Shown: in pieces, positions 33,900 through 42,691 of the stretch
How positions within the stretch are numbered: the stretch's first letter is position 1
Layout: every line of letters begins with the position of its first letter
From: HXMU1420-13 sp965229525
GTDB lineage: Bacteria; Bacteroidota; Rhodothermia; Balneolales; Balneolaceae
Length of the DNA: 64,000 nucleotides
Assembly (NCBI GenBank): GCA_965229525.1
Contig: OZ245886.1
Span: 496,001 to 560,000 of the forward strand
Reading direction: 5' to 3'
Translations under genes and position numbers: made by a program
The notes under the pieces: generated by a model
Databases searched by the model: none
What the model was told of the DNA's origin: nothing
Seen by the model: the letters and a program-made list of their open reading frames with translations, nothing else

Positions 33900-35249
33900 A
33901 TGGCACTAATGGTATCCGTCTCTGGTATTCGGGGTATTTTTGGAATTGATCTAACCCCAGAAAATCTTGCACGATTTACGGCTGCCTATGGAACATGGGT
34001 AAAAGGCGGAACCGTTGTGTTAGGACGAGATAGTAGAACAACCGGAAAGTTGTGTGAAGATATAGTTGCCTCAACCTTGATGAGTGTTGGTTGTGATGTT
34101 GTCAGAGTTGGAATTGTTCCAACTCCAACGGTCGCCATGGGTGTTTTGAAGTACAAAGCAGCAGGAGGTATTATAATTTCTGCTAGTCATAACCCTGCAG
34201 AATGGAATGCATTGAAATTGTTGAACGATACCAGCGAGTTTATGGATGCTCAGCAAGGCGCTGAAATGCTTCTTATCAACGAAACTGGCGACTTCAATTA
34301 TCAAAACTATGATAAGATTGGAGTTGAGTGCGAAGATCATACATTGATAGACCATCATATCAGCAAAATCCTTGAACTGGATTTTATTGATGTCGATATG
34401 ATTAAATCTGCCAAACTTGCTGTGGCTGTAGATGCTGTAAATGGTGCTGGATCAATCGCAGTTCCAAAATTGTTGACTGCATTAGGTGTGGAAACGATAC
34501 ATAAAATCCACTGTGAGCCAAATGGGATTTTCCCTCATAATCCTGAACCACTTCCTGAACATTTAACTGAAATTTGTACTCTGGTTAAAGAAACGAAAGC
34601 AGATTTAGGAGTTGTAACCGATCCTGATGCTGATCGACTTGCTCTCGTTGATAATAAAGGTAAATTATTTGGAGAAGAATACACTCAGGCTACCGTTTTT
34701 GATTTTATTCTCTCTAAGAATCCTGGACCTACTGCTACAAATTTATCCTCTTCCCGAATTGCAGATGAAGTGACCGAGAAGTATGGTCAAATTTGCCATC
34801 GCTCTAAAGTGGGTGAAATCAATGTGGTGAAAAAAATGCAGGAAGTTGAAGCTGTCGTTGGAGGCGAAGGTTCAGGAGGAATTATAGTTCCAGATCTACA
34901 TTACGGACGTGATGCTCTTATCGGAATTGCTTGTGTTCTCCAACATCTGGCTGAGAAGAAAATAAGTTCCTCTGAACTCAGAGCTGAATTCACAGACTTC
35001 TATATGAGCAAAAATAAAATCCAGCTCAATGAACTTGGAAAAGATGCCAATGAAGTACTTGAATTGGTTCGTTCGAGGTATGAAAGTTTAAATCCCATCA
35101 CCATTGACGGAGTAAAAGTAGATTTTGATGAAGGCTGGGTTCATTTAAGAAAATCGAATACTGAGCCTATTGTTCGGATTTACTCTGAAGGGAAATCACC
35201 AGAATCAGCGAATGCCTTTGCAAACCGAATTTTGAATTTATTGAAATAA
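33900..35249 (+). CDS. glmM: phosphoglucosamine mutase / phosphohexomutase
   Basis: 449 residues of the alpha-D-phosphohexomutase family. The phospho-Ser loop is SASHNP with Ser96, the metal loop is DPDADRLALVD (~240), the substrate loop is GGEGSGGII (~320), and the C-terminal phosphate-binding RKSNTEPIVRIYSEG is near 420. GlmM makes glucosamine-1-phosphate for peptidoglycan; a phosphomannomutase role cannot be excluded from sequence alone. It starts 2 bases after the SGNH/TPR gene. Confidence 0.85.
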   Translation: MALMVSVSGIRGIFGIDLTPENLARFTAAYGTWVKGGTVVLGRDSRTTGKLCEDIVASTLMSVGCDVVRVGIVPTPTVAMGVLKYKAAGGIIISASHNPAEWNALKLLNDTSEFMDAQQGAEMLLINETGDFNYQNYDKIGVECEDHTLIDHHISKILELDFIDVDMIKSAKLAVAVDAVNGAGSIAVPKLLTALGVETIHKIHCEPNGIFPHNPEPLPEHLTEICTLVKETKADLGVVTDPDADRLALVDNKGKLFGEEYTQATVFDFILSKNPGPTATNLSSSRIADEVTEKYGQICHRSKVGEINVVKKMQEVEAVVGGEGSGGIIVPDLHYGRDALIGIACVLQHLAEKKISSSELRAEFTDFYMSKNKIQLNELGKDANEVLELVRSRYESLNPITIDGVKVDFDEGWVHLRKSNTEPIVRIYSEGKSPESANAFANRILNLLK

Positions 35250-35332
35250 CTAACCGACGTCACACTGAACTCGATTTAGGGTCTGTGGTGCTTTGATCTG
35301 GAATTTAAATAGAATTTCTTTCAATTTTTACA

Positions 35333-35382
35333 GATGCTGAATCAATACTGAATCTAGTTCAGCACAAGGTTCAGCATGACAA
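35333..35382. repeat. GCTGAA/TTCAGC intergenic palindrome
   Basis: ATGCTGAA (35334-35341) pairs with TTCAGCAT (35370-35377); an extra TTCAGCA sits between them. The same arms occur at 37192-37212. It overlaps the nominal ATG at 35376, arguing against that as the msrB start. Confidence 0.65.
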
Positions 35383-35399
35383 CATTATTGGAAAAAGAT

Positions 35400-35855
35400 A
35401 TGCTAAAGTGGATTGACGTATTAAAATTTGCCAGAAACGGAAACCCCGAACCGGATAAACGAGTAGAAAAAACTCCGGATGAATGGAAAGCTCAACTTAC
35501 GGATGAGGAATATGCAATCACCCGTTTAAAAGGAACCGAACGACCATTTTCATCAGCTATGTGTAGCCGATTTGAACCCGGTAAATATGAATGTGTTTGC
35601 TGTGGCACCCTCCTTTTCGATTCAGCCACAAAATTCGAAAGTGGAACCGGCTGGCCTTCTTTCGATCAACCTATCAAAGAAAACGCTGTTTCGTACGAAG
35701 CCGATTACACTCATGGCATGACCCGGGTTGAAATCCTTTGCAACACCTGCGACGCACATTTAGGTCATGTTTTTCCGGATGGTCCCGAACCCTCTGGATT
35801 ACGATACTGCACAAATGCGGTAAGTCTTAAAAAGTTTGAAGAGGTTTCGGAATAA
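35400..35855 (+). CDS. msrB: peptide methionine-(R)-S-oxide reductase
   Basis: Reduces the R-sulfoxide of methionine in proteins. From ATG 35400 it is ~151 residues. The zinc cysteines are YECVCCGTLLF and CNTCDAHLGHVF; GTGWPSFDQP and the catalytic RYCTNAVSL complete the fold. An ATG 24 bases upstream lies inside a repeat palindrome and is not preferred. There is no MsrA domain fused. Confidence 0.94.
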   Translation: MLKWIDVLKFARNGNPEPDKRVEKTPDEWKAQLTDEEYAITRLKGTERPFSSAMCSRFEPGKYECVCCGTLLFDSATKFESGTGWPSFDQPIKENAVSYEADYTHGMTRVEILCNTCDAHLGHVFPDGPEPSGLRYCTNAVSLKKFEEVSE

Positions 35856-35861
35856 GCCGTA

Positions 35862-35893
35862 ATCCTGATCCCAACAGCTGTCGGGAGAAGGAT
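35862..35893. repeat. nested palindrome after msrB
   Basis: ATCCT...CCCaACAGCTGTcGGG...AGGAT is an inverted repeat whose 8-bp core ACAGCTGT is itself a perfect palindrome. It lies 6 bases after msrB. It looks like a decayed intergenic repeat element; a terminator role is doubtful as no T-run follows. Confidence 0.6.
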
Positions 35894-36011
35894 CTTGCCG
35901 CATATTCGATTAGATTCTATCCCGACTTAACTCGTGATAGCCTCAGAATGACCTAGTTGATAAATTCATCGAAACTATTAAACTATATGAACAGTAAGGT
36001 CAATTCATGAA

Positions 36012-36482
36012 ATGACCCAACTCAAATCAGATCAAATAATGACTACCCGACACCTTTCTCAACTATTTTCACGTGACCTTACCAAAGTAAAAGAAGAACT
36101 CACATCTTATTCTTCGGAAGAGGCACTTTGGGTAACTGCAGAAGGCATAAACAACAGCGCAGGGAATCTCAGCTTACACATTTCCGGAAACCTACAGCAT
36201 TTCTTTGGAGCAATTTTAGGTGATACCGGTTACAAGAGAGATCGTGACTTTGAATTCAGTGGGAAAGTAAGTCGGCAAGATTTGTTGGATGATTTAGAGG
36301 CTGCGGAAAAATCAGTAACCGAGACTTTGGCTGGAATGAATGATGCTGATCTGGATAAAGATTATCCGCTGCAGTTTTATGGTGAAACGATAAAAATAGG
36401 CTGGTTCTTTCTTCACCTTTACAGCCATATGACCTATCACTTAGGTCAGATCAATTATCATCGCAGGTTGCTGGATAATTAA
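36012..36482 (+). CDS. DinB-superfamily protein
   Basis: 156 residues, a four-helix bundle with the metal-binding His pattern: NLSLHISGNLQHFFGAIL (His near 57 and 63) and LYSHMTYHLGQINYHRRLL (near 136-150). Some DinB-like enzymes use bacillithiol or mycothiol; the substrate here is unknown. The alternative start MTTRHLSQLF at 36039 is about as likely. It is one of three proteins of this fold in the window. Confidence 0.82.
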   Translation: MTQLKSDQIMTTRHLSQLFSRDLTKVKEELTSYSSEEALWVTAEGINNSAGNLSLHISGNLQHFFGAILGDTGYKRDRDFEFSGKVSRQDLLDDLEAAEKSVTETLAGMNDADLDKDYPLQFYGETIKIGWFFLHLYSHMTYHLGQINYHRRLLDN

Positions 36483-36615
36483 GAATTATCAATTAAGAAA
36501 TTAAAAACCTGTCAATTCGGGATCGCGGGATCATCCTCAGATATTTTTCGAATTCTAAACCCATACAGAATTCAAACATTCATAATTAATAATTCCACGC
36601 CTTTGGCGTAGTAGC

Positions 36616-37005
36616 CTACCAGGGATTTTCTAAATCCTTCGCTTTGTAAGTTTTTTCGTGATACTCGAAAAGACTCCCTCTTGGCTTTTTGAGGGCTAAA
36701 GGATCATTCCCGAAAAGTCTGAACATCAACGCTATTGGAGTAATGAAAAGGAAATAAAGTAGCCCAAGAACAACGGGGTTTACAATCCTCGAAAGAATGA
36801 TAGCCAGTTTATACCATCCCCAGACTAAGCCATGTCCAGCTGGTGGAATGATCAAGCAAACCAATCCAATGATTAATGAAGCATACGCGATGTATTCATT
36901 ATCCAAAATCGCAGCAATAACTAACAGACCGACCACAATCACCAACTGTGTTTTTGGTGTTTCGGGATCGGTTTTTATAAAATTGTAATTGCGTTCTGGA
37001 AGCAT
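36616..37005 (-). CDS. SxtJ-like membrane protein
   Basis: 129 residues with two or three membrane spans (TQLVIVVGLLVIAAIL, YASLIIGLVCLIIPPAGHGL, VNPVVLGLLYFLFITPIALMF), then FRLFGNDPLALKKPRGSLFE. This is the SxtJ-type family, often found with carbamoyltransferases. It is the last of a three-gene minus-strand module: carbamoyltransferase, 49-residue peptide, this gene. Its role is unknown; a membrane partner of the enzyme is plausible. Confidence 0.75.
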   Translation of the reverse strand: MLPERNYNFIKTDPETPKTQLVIVVGLLVIAAILDNEYIAYASLIIGLVCLIIPPAGHGLVWGWYKLAIILSRIVNPVVLGLLYFLFITPIALMFRLFGNDPLALKKPRGSLFEYHEKTYKAKDLENPW

Positions 37006-37011
37006 CTGATT

Positions 37012-37161
37012 TTAGAATAAGGTATAAATGAATGGTGCTATGGAAGACCCGCCGCCAATCACAATTAAAAATCCAAGAAGTAACAAAACAATAATCACAG
37101 GAGCTAGCCAGAACTTCTTACGTTCTTTCATAAAGCCCCATAAATCTTTAAGTAAATCCAT
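37012..37161 (-). CDS. DUF5989/SxtK-like 49-residue membrane peptide
   Basis: A 49-codon ORF, MDLLKDLWGFMKERKKFWLA followed by a hydrophobic stretch (PVIIVLLLLGFLIVIGGGSS) and IAPFIYTLF. This is the family I know as DUF5989, which accompanies SxtJ-like proteins. It starts 111 bases after the carbamoyltransferase stop and ends 6 bases before the SxtJ-like start, so it is cotranscribed. It is short enough to be missed by automatic calling. Confidence 0.85.
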   Translation of the reverse strand: MDLLKDLWGFMKERKKFWLAPVIIVLLLLGFLIVIGGGSSIAPFIYTLF

Positions 37162-37190
37162 TTCAATTATTTAATATTTGAGCATCCACA

Positions 37191-37217
37191 GATGCTGAAT
37201 CAAGTTCAGCATGACAA
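37191..37217. repeat. GCTGAA/TTCAGC intergenic palindrome (second copy)
   Basis: ATGCTGAA (37192-37199) and TTCAGCAT (37205-37212) form an 8-bp stem around TCAAG, followed by GACAAC as at 35378. It sits between the carbamoyltransferase and the 49-residue peptide gene. Confidence 0.65.
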
Positions 37218-37272
37218 CGGTGTTGGTTAATAAGGTAACTCTGTACCTCTGTCACTTTGTGCCTGCTATAAA

Positions 37273-39117
37273 TCAATCTTTATCAAATTCAATGTTCTTA
37301 TCCCATTCGGGTTGATCTTCTTTGGCAAAAACATAATCACCGATCACCAAATAATCCATTTCAGTATTCATAAAACAGCGATATGCATCATCAGGAGTAC
37401 AAACAATGGGTTCACCACGAACGTTGAAACTCGTGTTTACCACCAAACCATATCCCGTTCGCTCTTTAAATGCATTGATCATCGCCCAATATCTCGGATT
37501 CGTTTCTTTATGAACCGTCTGAACTCGAGCTGAGAAATCGATGTGTGTGATGGCTGGTAAATCAGATCTTTTCACAGCTAGTTTCTTTCTTAAAGGCATA
37601 GAATTATATCCTTTTGGAAGTTCTTCACGCCTTGATTCAACCACGGGTTGAACCAACAACATGTACGGCGAGTCCGATGCTAACTTGAAATAATCGGAGG
37701 CGTGTTCTGCTAACACAGACGGTGCAAATGGTCTAAACGATTCGCGATATTTTATCTTCAGATTCAACTTTTTCTGCATATCCACTCTTCGCGGATCGGC
37801 AATGATGCTTCTTGCACCTAGTGCCCTTGGACCAAATTCCATTCTACCCTGGAACCATCCTACCACATTACCGTCATCTAACAATTCGGCGACTTTTGGA
37901 TATAAATCATCACCGTTAAACTCAGTGTACTCAGCTCGGTACTTCTTTAAACTTCGCTGTACATCAATTGGATGAAATTCCGGACCTAAGTATCCTCCGC
38001 ACATGGAATCCGGTTTTTCAATAGTTCGATCTTTGTCGAAATAAATATGATGAGCAGCTAACGCCCCTCCAACCGATCCACCAGCATCGCCTGCAGCCGG
38101 CTGGATGTAAACCTCCTCAAAAATCGCTTCATTTTGGAGCTTTCCATTCGCAACACAATTCAAAGCAACTCCACCTGCCAAACATATTGCTTTAGCTCCG
38201 GTTAATTCTTTTGCTGTTTTTGCCATTTTTATGACAATTTCTTCCGTCACTTTTTGAATGGCCAAAGCCAGATCTGCCTCATGCTGTTCAAGTTCGCCTT
38301 CTCCTTCCCTTCGAGAAAAACCCAAAAGTTCTTCCCATTTTCGCTCGTTGGTCATTCGTAAACCGGTGGCATAATCAAAGTACTTTTGATTATGCCAAAT
38401 CGATCCGTCATCTCGAATATCGATCATTTCTGATTTTATCTTCTCGATATACTCCCCAACTAATTTTGAATCTGGATTCCCATAGGGAGCCAATCCCATA
38501 AGTTTGTATTCGCCAGAATTCACTTTAAACCCTAAGTAGTACGTAAATGCAGAGTATAATAACCCGAGTGAGTGCGGGAATTTAAGCTCTCTTAAAAGTT
38601 CGATTTCTTTCCCTTTTCCGTGACAAATCGAAGCAGTTGCCCACTCTCCTACTCCATCAATCGTTAAGATTGCTGCTTCCTCAAATGGTGAGGGATAAAA
38701 CGCGCTTGCAGCATGACTCAAATGGTGCTCGGGGAAAAGTAGATTTACTTCTTTTTTGTTGTATTCACCTACATTCTTTAATTCGTCGTAGATCAGCTTT
38801 TTAAGAAACATCTTCTCTTTTAGCCAAACCGGCATCGCCACTATAAATGACTTTACTCCTCTTGGCGCAAAAGAAAGATAAGTTTCCAGGAGGCGCTCAA
38901 ATTTTAATAATGGCTTATCATAAAAAACGATTGCTGATAGATCATCAATTTCAATGCCTGCTGTTTCCAGACAGAATTTAGTGGCTTCCACCGGGAATTT
39001 ATCATCATGCTTTTTGCGGGTGAATCGCTCTTCTTGTGCCGCAGCAATAATCTTCCCATCCTTGATAAGACAGGCAGCTGAGTCGTGATAAAATGCTGAA
39101 ATTCCTAAAATGTACAT
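37273..39117 (-). CDS. carbamoyltransferase (NodU/CmcH/SxtI family)
   Basis: 614 residues. The N-terminal kinase-like half opens YILGISAFYHDSAACLI and carries PEHHLSHAASAFYPSPF (~130, metal-binding His) and LAGGVALNCVANGKL (~310). The C-terminal half has GWFQGRMEFGPRALGARSIIADPR (~435, in pieces WFQGRMEFGPRALG and ARSIIADPR) and YGLVVNTSFNVRGEPIV. The family moves carbamoyl from carbamoyl phosphate via carbamoyl-adenylate to a hydroxyl of a sugar, antibiotic or toxin. With SxtJ- and SxtK-like partners but no other toxin genes, the acceptor is probably an envelope or secreted sugar. Confidence 0.92.
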   Translation of the reverse strand: MYILGISAFYHDSAACLIKDGKIIAAAQEERFTRKKHDDKFPVEATKFCLETAGIEIDDLSAIVFYDKPLLKFERLLETYLSFAPRGVKSFIVAMPVWLKEKMFLKKLIYDELKNVGEYNKKEVNLLFPEHHLSHAASAFYPSPFEEAAILTIDGVGEWATASICHGKGKEIELLRELKFPHSLGLLYSAFTYYLGFKVNSGEYKLMGLAPYGNPDSKLVGEYIEKIKSEMIDIRDDGSIWHNQKYFDYATGLRMTNERKWEELLGFSRREGEGELEQHEADLALAIQKVTEEIVIKMAKTAKELTGAKAICLAGGVALNCVANGKLQNEAIFEEVYIQPAAGDAGGSVGGALAAHHIYFDKDRTIEKPDSMCGGYLGPEFHPIDVQRSLKKYRAEYTEFNGDDLYPKVAELLDDGNVVGWFQGRMEFGPRALGARSIIADPRRVDMQKKLNLKIKYRESFRPFAPSVLAEHASDYFKLASDSPYMLLVQPVVESRREELPKGYNSMPLRKKLAVKRSDLPAITHIDFSARVQTVHKETNPRYWAMINAFKERTGYGLVVNTSFNVRGEPIVCTPDDAYRCFMNTEMDYLVIGDYVFAKEDQPEWDKNIEFDKD

Positions 39118-39236
39118 GGTGCAAATGGTCGGCCCAAAGATACTAAAACCCTAACATCCGCCAACCACTTTGTTTTTATGGCATTGGTTTCTTCCTTACC
39201 TTAGATTTTTATTTATAGCTCCATCAAACAGGCCAA

Positions 39237-40118
39237 ATGATTATTTCAATGACCGGCTTTGGGCGAGGTGAGGCTGCTGAAAACGGACTCAACGCCACTG
39301 TCGAAATTAAAACACTTAATAGTCGATTTCTTGACGTATCGATTAGATTACCTCAACTATTACAACAAAAAGAACTTGAACTAAAAGAACTTTTTCAGAA
39401 GAGTATTAAGCGGGGAAAACTTAATGTGAGTGTAAATATCTCGCAACAGGATAGCACCGAACCTAAAATCCAGGTCGATGTTGATAAAGTTAAATCTTAC
39501 AAGAAAATTTTGAATGAAGTGCGCGATGCTGCAGGTATTTCAGAACCCATTTCGATCAAGAATATCCTGAGCTTTGGAGATGTATTCATTTCTGAAGAAG
39601 AAGATGAACAGGCTATTGAAGAAAAATGGGCATTGGTGTTAAAAGCCACTCGTAATGCGATTGATAAGCTAATGGAAATGCGTATGCAGGAAGGAGGCCA
39701 GCTGAAAGAGGATCTTATGTCCAGAGTATCAAATATTGAGCAGTCTGTAACACAAATTCTTGAAATAACGGATGGTCGTGCCGATGAAGTACGAAAGAAA
39801 TTATATGAACGGATCAGCCAATTAGTAGAAGATGAAAATCTTGATAAAGAACGCCTTGAGTTAGAAGTAGCCATTTTAGCTGATAAAATGGATATCACCG
39901 AAGAAACTGTTCGATTAGCTGCTCATCTAAAATTTTTCATTGAGGCGATAGAACAGCCAGAACCAGCCGGTAGAAGACTTAATTTTCTTACCCAGGAAAT
40001 TAATCGCGAGTTGAATACAATTGGTTCAAAAGCAAACGATTCCGGGATAGCACATCACGTAGTTCGAGCAAAAGAAATGTTGGAACAAATTCGTGAGCAA
40101 GTTCAAAATGTGGAGTAA
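39237..40118 (+). CDS. yicC: YicC family endoribonuclease-like protein
   Basis: 293 residues. The N-terminal YicC domain reads MIISMTGFGRGEA, TVEIKTLNSRFLDVSIRLP and GKLNVSVNI; the C-terminal DUF1732 part reads LAAHLKFFIEAIEQPEPAGRRLNFLTQEINRELNTIGSKA (quoted in pieces of the usual motif). The family includes RNases acting with PNPase in mRNA turnover. Its position upstream of gmk and rpoZ is a conserved arrangement in bacteria. Confidence 0.93.
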   Translation: MIISMTGFGRGEAAENGLNATVEIKTLNSRFLDVSIRLPQLLQQKELELKELFQKSIKRGKLNVSVNISQQDSTEPKIQVDVDKVKSYKKILNEVRDAAGISEPISIKNILSFGDVFISEEEDEQAIEEKWALVLKATRNAIDKLMEMRMQEGGQLKEDLMSRVSNIEQSVTQILEITDGRADEVRKKLYERISQLVEDENLDKERLELEVAILADKMDITEETVRLAAHLKFFIEAIEQPEPAGRRLNFLTQEINRELNTIGSKANDSGIAHHVVRAKEMLEQIREQVQNVE

Positions 40119-40176
40119 TGGAATTGAAAGATTAAGAATGAAGCTAATCCATATTCTAAATTTTGAATTTTAAACC

Positions 40177-40755
40177 TTGAGTTATTTGAAAAAAGGGAAA
40201 ATTATCATATTAGTATCTCCGTCAGGTGGTGGGAAAAGCACTATTGCAAAGCGACTATTTGCTGATTTTGACCAATTAAAGTTTTCCGTTTCAGCAACTA
40301 CTCGCTCCCCTAGAGAAGGTGAAATCGATGGCGTTCATTATCATTACCTCTCACATAATGAATTTAATGAACAAATCGAAAATGGTGACTTCCTTGAGTG
40401 GGAAGAATTCTATGGGGGAAATCGTTACGGCACTTTACGTTCAGAGGTTGATAAAAAGCTGAATTCAGGGTATTTTATTCTGCTTGACGTCGAAATAAAA
40501 GGAGCGTTGAATGTGAAAAAAATCTACGGCAATGAAAGCCTTGGGATTTTCATCCAACCACCTTCATTCGATGTCTTAAAACAACGCTTGGAGGATCGTG
40601 GCACGGAATCTAATGAATCCCTCGAACTTCGATTAGAGCGGGCAAAAGAAGAACTTACTTATGCCGATCTATTTGATCGGATAATTATTAATGATGATTT
40701 AGAAACGGCGTACTCTCAGATAAAAGACCTAGTTTCTAAATTTATGAATTCATAA
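40177..40755 (+). CDS. gmk: guanylate kinase
   Basis: Phosphorylates GMP to GDP. The 192 residues show the P-loop SPSGGGKST (14-22), the GMP-binding SVSATTRSPREGEIDGVHYH (~37) and GDFLEWEEFYGGNRYGT (~72). The start is TTG 40177 or TTG 40186; no ATG is in frame nearby. It is 10 bases from rpoZ. Confidence 0.95.
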   Translation: MSYLKKGKIIILVSPSGGGKSTIAKRLFADFDQLKFSVSATTRSPREGEIDGVHYHYLSHNEFNEQIENGDFLEWEEFYGGNRYGTLRSEVDKKLNSGYFILLDVEIKGALNVKKIYGNESLGIFIQPPSFDVLKQRLEDRGTESNESLELRLERAKEELTYADLFDRIIINDDLETAYSQIKDLVSKFMNS

Positions 40756-40765
40756 AAAACTATCT

Positions 40766-41056
40766 ATGTCTATTCAAACACTTGACATCGAAAAATTAAA
40801 AGAAGTAACTGGCAACAAATACGAGTTGTTAGTAATCATGTCTAAGCGTGCGCGACAAATTGCCGCCCAGGAGAAATTAGAATTGGACGAAAAACTTCAA
40901 TACTTCGAAGGCTTCGAAGATGATGACGAGTTTTCTTTCAATGAAGAACAAGAGCAGATTTCAAAAGCTTTTGAGAAATTACCTCATGCTACACGTCGCG
41001 CAATTTCTGAAATGCACGACGATGACATCTACTTCCGTAGACCGGAATTGGATTAA
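40766..41056 (+). CDS. rpoZ: RNA polymerase omega subunit
   Basis: 96 residues. The Rpb6/omega helix region is ATG-start MSIQTLDIEKL, then TGNKYELLVIMSKRARQIAAQ, with an acidic C-terminal half (EGFEDDDEFSFNEEQEQ) and a tail FRRPELD. This is a Bacteroidota-type omega, not the enteric sequence. It sits between gmk and coaBC, the expected neighbours. Confidence 0.88.
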   Translation: MSIQTLDIEKLKEVTGNKYELLVIMSKRARQIAAQEKLELDEKLQYFEGFEDDDEFSFNEEQEQISKAFEKLPHATRRAISEMHDDDIYFRRPELD

Positions 41057-41059
41057 AAG

Positions 41060-42253
41060 ATGCTCTCCGGGAAACGCATAGTTCTCGGTGTTACCGGAGG
41101 AATCGCGGCTTATAAAGCTGTTTTCTTACTAAGAGAATATCAAAAAGCGGGTGCCGAAGTTCGAGTTACAATGACTCCTTCAGCCACTCGCTTTGTTGGT
41201 TTAGATACCTTTGCTTCCCTTTCTGGTCATAGTGTGGCTGTCGAAATTTTCCCTGATGCCGTAGATTCATCTGAGTGGACAAGACATATTTATTGGGGTG
41301 AATGGGCTGATTTATTCGTGATTGCCCCTTGTACAGGTAACAGCCTTGCTAAAATTGCGAATGGCATTTCTGATAACATGCTTACTGCTACTGTACTAGC
41401 CGCTCGATGCCCATTGTTGATATGCCCAACTATGGATGGTGAAATGTACGAATCACCATCCGTTACTGAGAATCTTAAAAAGGTTCAGGAGTTTGGGTAT
41501 CATGTTCTGGAACCAGAATCCGGATTTCTTGCCAGTGGATTAGATGGCGTTGGCAGATTACCAGAATTTGATGCCATTCTTGAGAAATCAAGTGAAATAA
41601 TTGGAGAACTTCAAGGACCACTGAAAGGGAAAAAAGTGCTTGTCACTGCCGGACCAACTCGTGAACATATAGACCCAGTTCGATTTATTTCAAATCCAAG
41701 TTCGGGGAAAATGGGTGCAGCTATGGCGAATGCTGCATCAAGAATGGGGGCTGAGGTAACTTTTGTACATGGTCCAATTTCTTCGAACTTGCCGGATGAT
41801 GCCGTTATAAAATCTATTGTAAGTGCTGAAGATCTTTTCAATGAGGTAAAACTTCATGCTGATTTTGACGTGATTATCATGTCGGCTGCGGTTTCAGATT
41901 TTACCCCAATTGAAGTGCACGATCATAAAGTTAAAAAAGAAGATGGTTCTGATTCCATCCAACTAACACGTACTACAGATATACTTTCCTGGCTTGGAGA
42001 ACGAAAGCTCGCCAATCAAACAATTATTGGTTTTGCCATGGAAACTCAAAACCTGATAGAAAACGCCACTCGCAAACGTGAAAAGAAAAATGCCGATTGG
42101 ATAGTGGCAAATTCGCTATCTGAAAGTGGTTCCGGTTTTGAATCAGACTCAAACCATGTTCATTTACTCGGAAAAGACACTAAATCTGAATTTAATGGAA
42201 CAAAGCAAGAAGTAGCCGAACAGGTATTGAATTTTATATTCCGCTCTAAGTAA
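41060..42253 (+). CDS. coaBC: bifunctional phosphopantothenoylcysteine decarboxylase/synthetase
   Basis: Two steps of coenzyme A synthesis. The N-terminal CoaC flavoprotein half has GGIAAYKAVFLLREYQKAG, IAPCTGNSLAKIANGISDN and the active-site Cys in CPTMDGEMY. The C-terminal CoaB half has LVTAGPTREHIDPVRFISN, SSGKMGAAMANAA and KKNADWIVANSL. 397 residues is normal. The gap from rpoZ is 3 bases. panB, an earlier step of the same pathway, is 8 kb away. Confidence 0.96.
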   Translation: MLSGKRIVLGVTGGIAAYKAVFLLREYQKAGAEVRVTMTPSATRFVGLDTFASLSGHSVAVEIFPDAVDSSEWTRHIYWGEWADLFVIAPCTGNSLAKIANGISDNMLTATVLAARCPLLICPTMDGEMYESPSVTENLKKVQEFGYHVLEPESGFLASGLDGVGRLPEFDAILEKSSEIIGELQGPLKGKKVLVTAGPTREHIDPVRFISNPSSGKMGAAMANAASRMGAEVTFVHGPISSNLPDDAVIKSIVSAEDLFNEVKLHADFDVIIMSAAVSDFTPIEVHDHKVKKEDGSDSIQLTRTTDILSWLGERKLANQTIIGFAMETQNLIENATRKREKKNADWIVANSLSESGSGFESDSNHVHLLGKDTKSEFNGTKQEVAEQVLNFIFRSK

Positions 42254-42262
42254 CATCACCCT

Positions 42263-42691
42263 ATGAATAAGGGCAAATTATTGCTAACAGGATTATTACT
42301 CGCGGCTAGTCTGCTAACCGGAATATTGCTTTTCACTATCCCGGCGCCGGCAAAAAGTGCGATTCTAGAGTTATCAGATTTGAATGATCAGATTGATTTA
42401 GCCATAGAAGAAGCTGGGCTTGAAATCACAAATTTTCGAAAGTTTAGTATTGAGATTGATAGTACTTTTTCAAGATCTGTGTATCGGATTGAAGTTTCTC
42501 CTCGATTTTCCAAAACTAGTTTTCATCTTGCACTTCACCATCAGTTGATAGAAAAAAATATCCATTGCCCAGCAAAATTTACTTTCCCTGAAGAAAACAT
42601 GGATATTCATCTTATATATAATAACACCGTGTTTCGAACAATTCGTTTAATAACCTCTGAACGAATGGAAGAGTCGGGAGAAAATGGCTGA
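42263..42691 (+). CDS. small exported or membrane-anchored protein, unknown
   Basis: 142 residues. An N-terminal hydrophobic segment (LLLTGLLLAASLLTGILLFTI) could be a signal anchor. The rest is a beta-rich domain (SVYRIEVSPRFSKTSFHLALHH). There is no recognised family. It follows coaBC by 9 bases and overlaps the lipase by 8, so it belongs to that transcript. Confidence 0.6.
   Translation: MNKGKLLLTGLLLAASLLTGILLFTIPAPAKSAILELSDLNDQIDLAIEEAGLEITNFRKFSIEIDSTFSRSVYRIEVSPRFSKTSFHLALHHQLIEKNIHCPAKFTFPEENMDIHLIYNNTVFRTIRLITSERMEESGENG

Noticed and set aside
37012..39117. Part of a saxitoxin biosynthetic cluster
   Set aside because: Only the carbamoyltransferase-SxtJ-SxtK-like genes are present; no polyketide synthase, amidinotransferase or other sxt-type genes occur, and the same trio is found in many bacteria.
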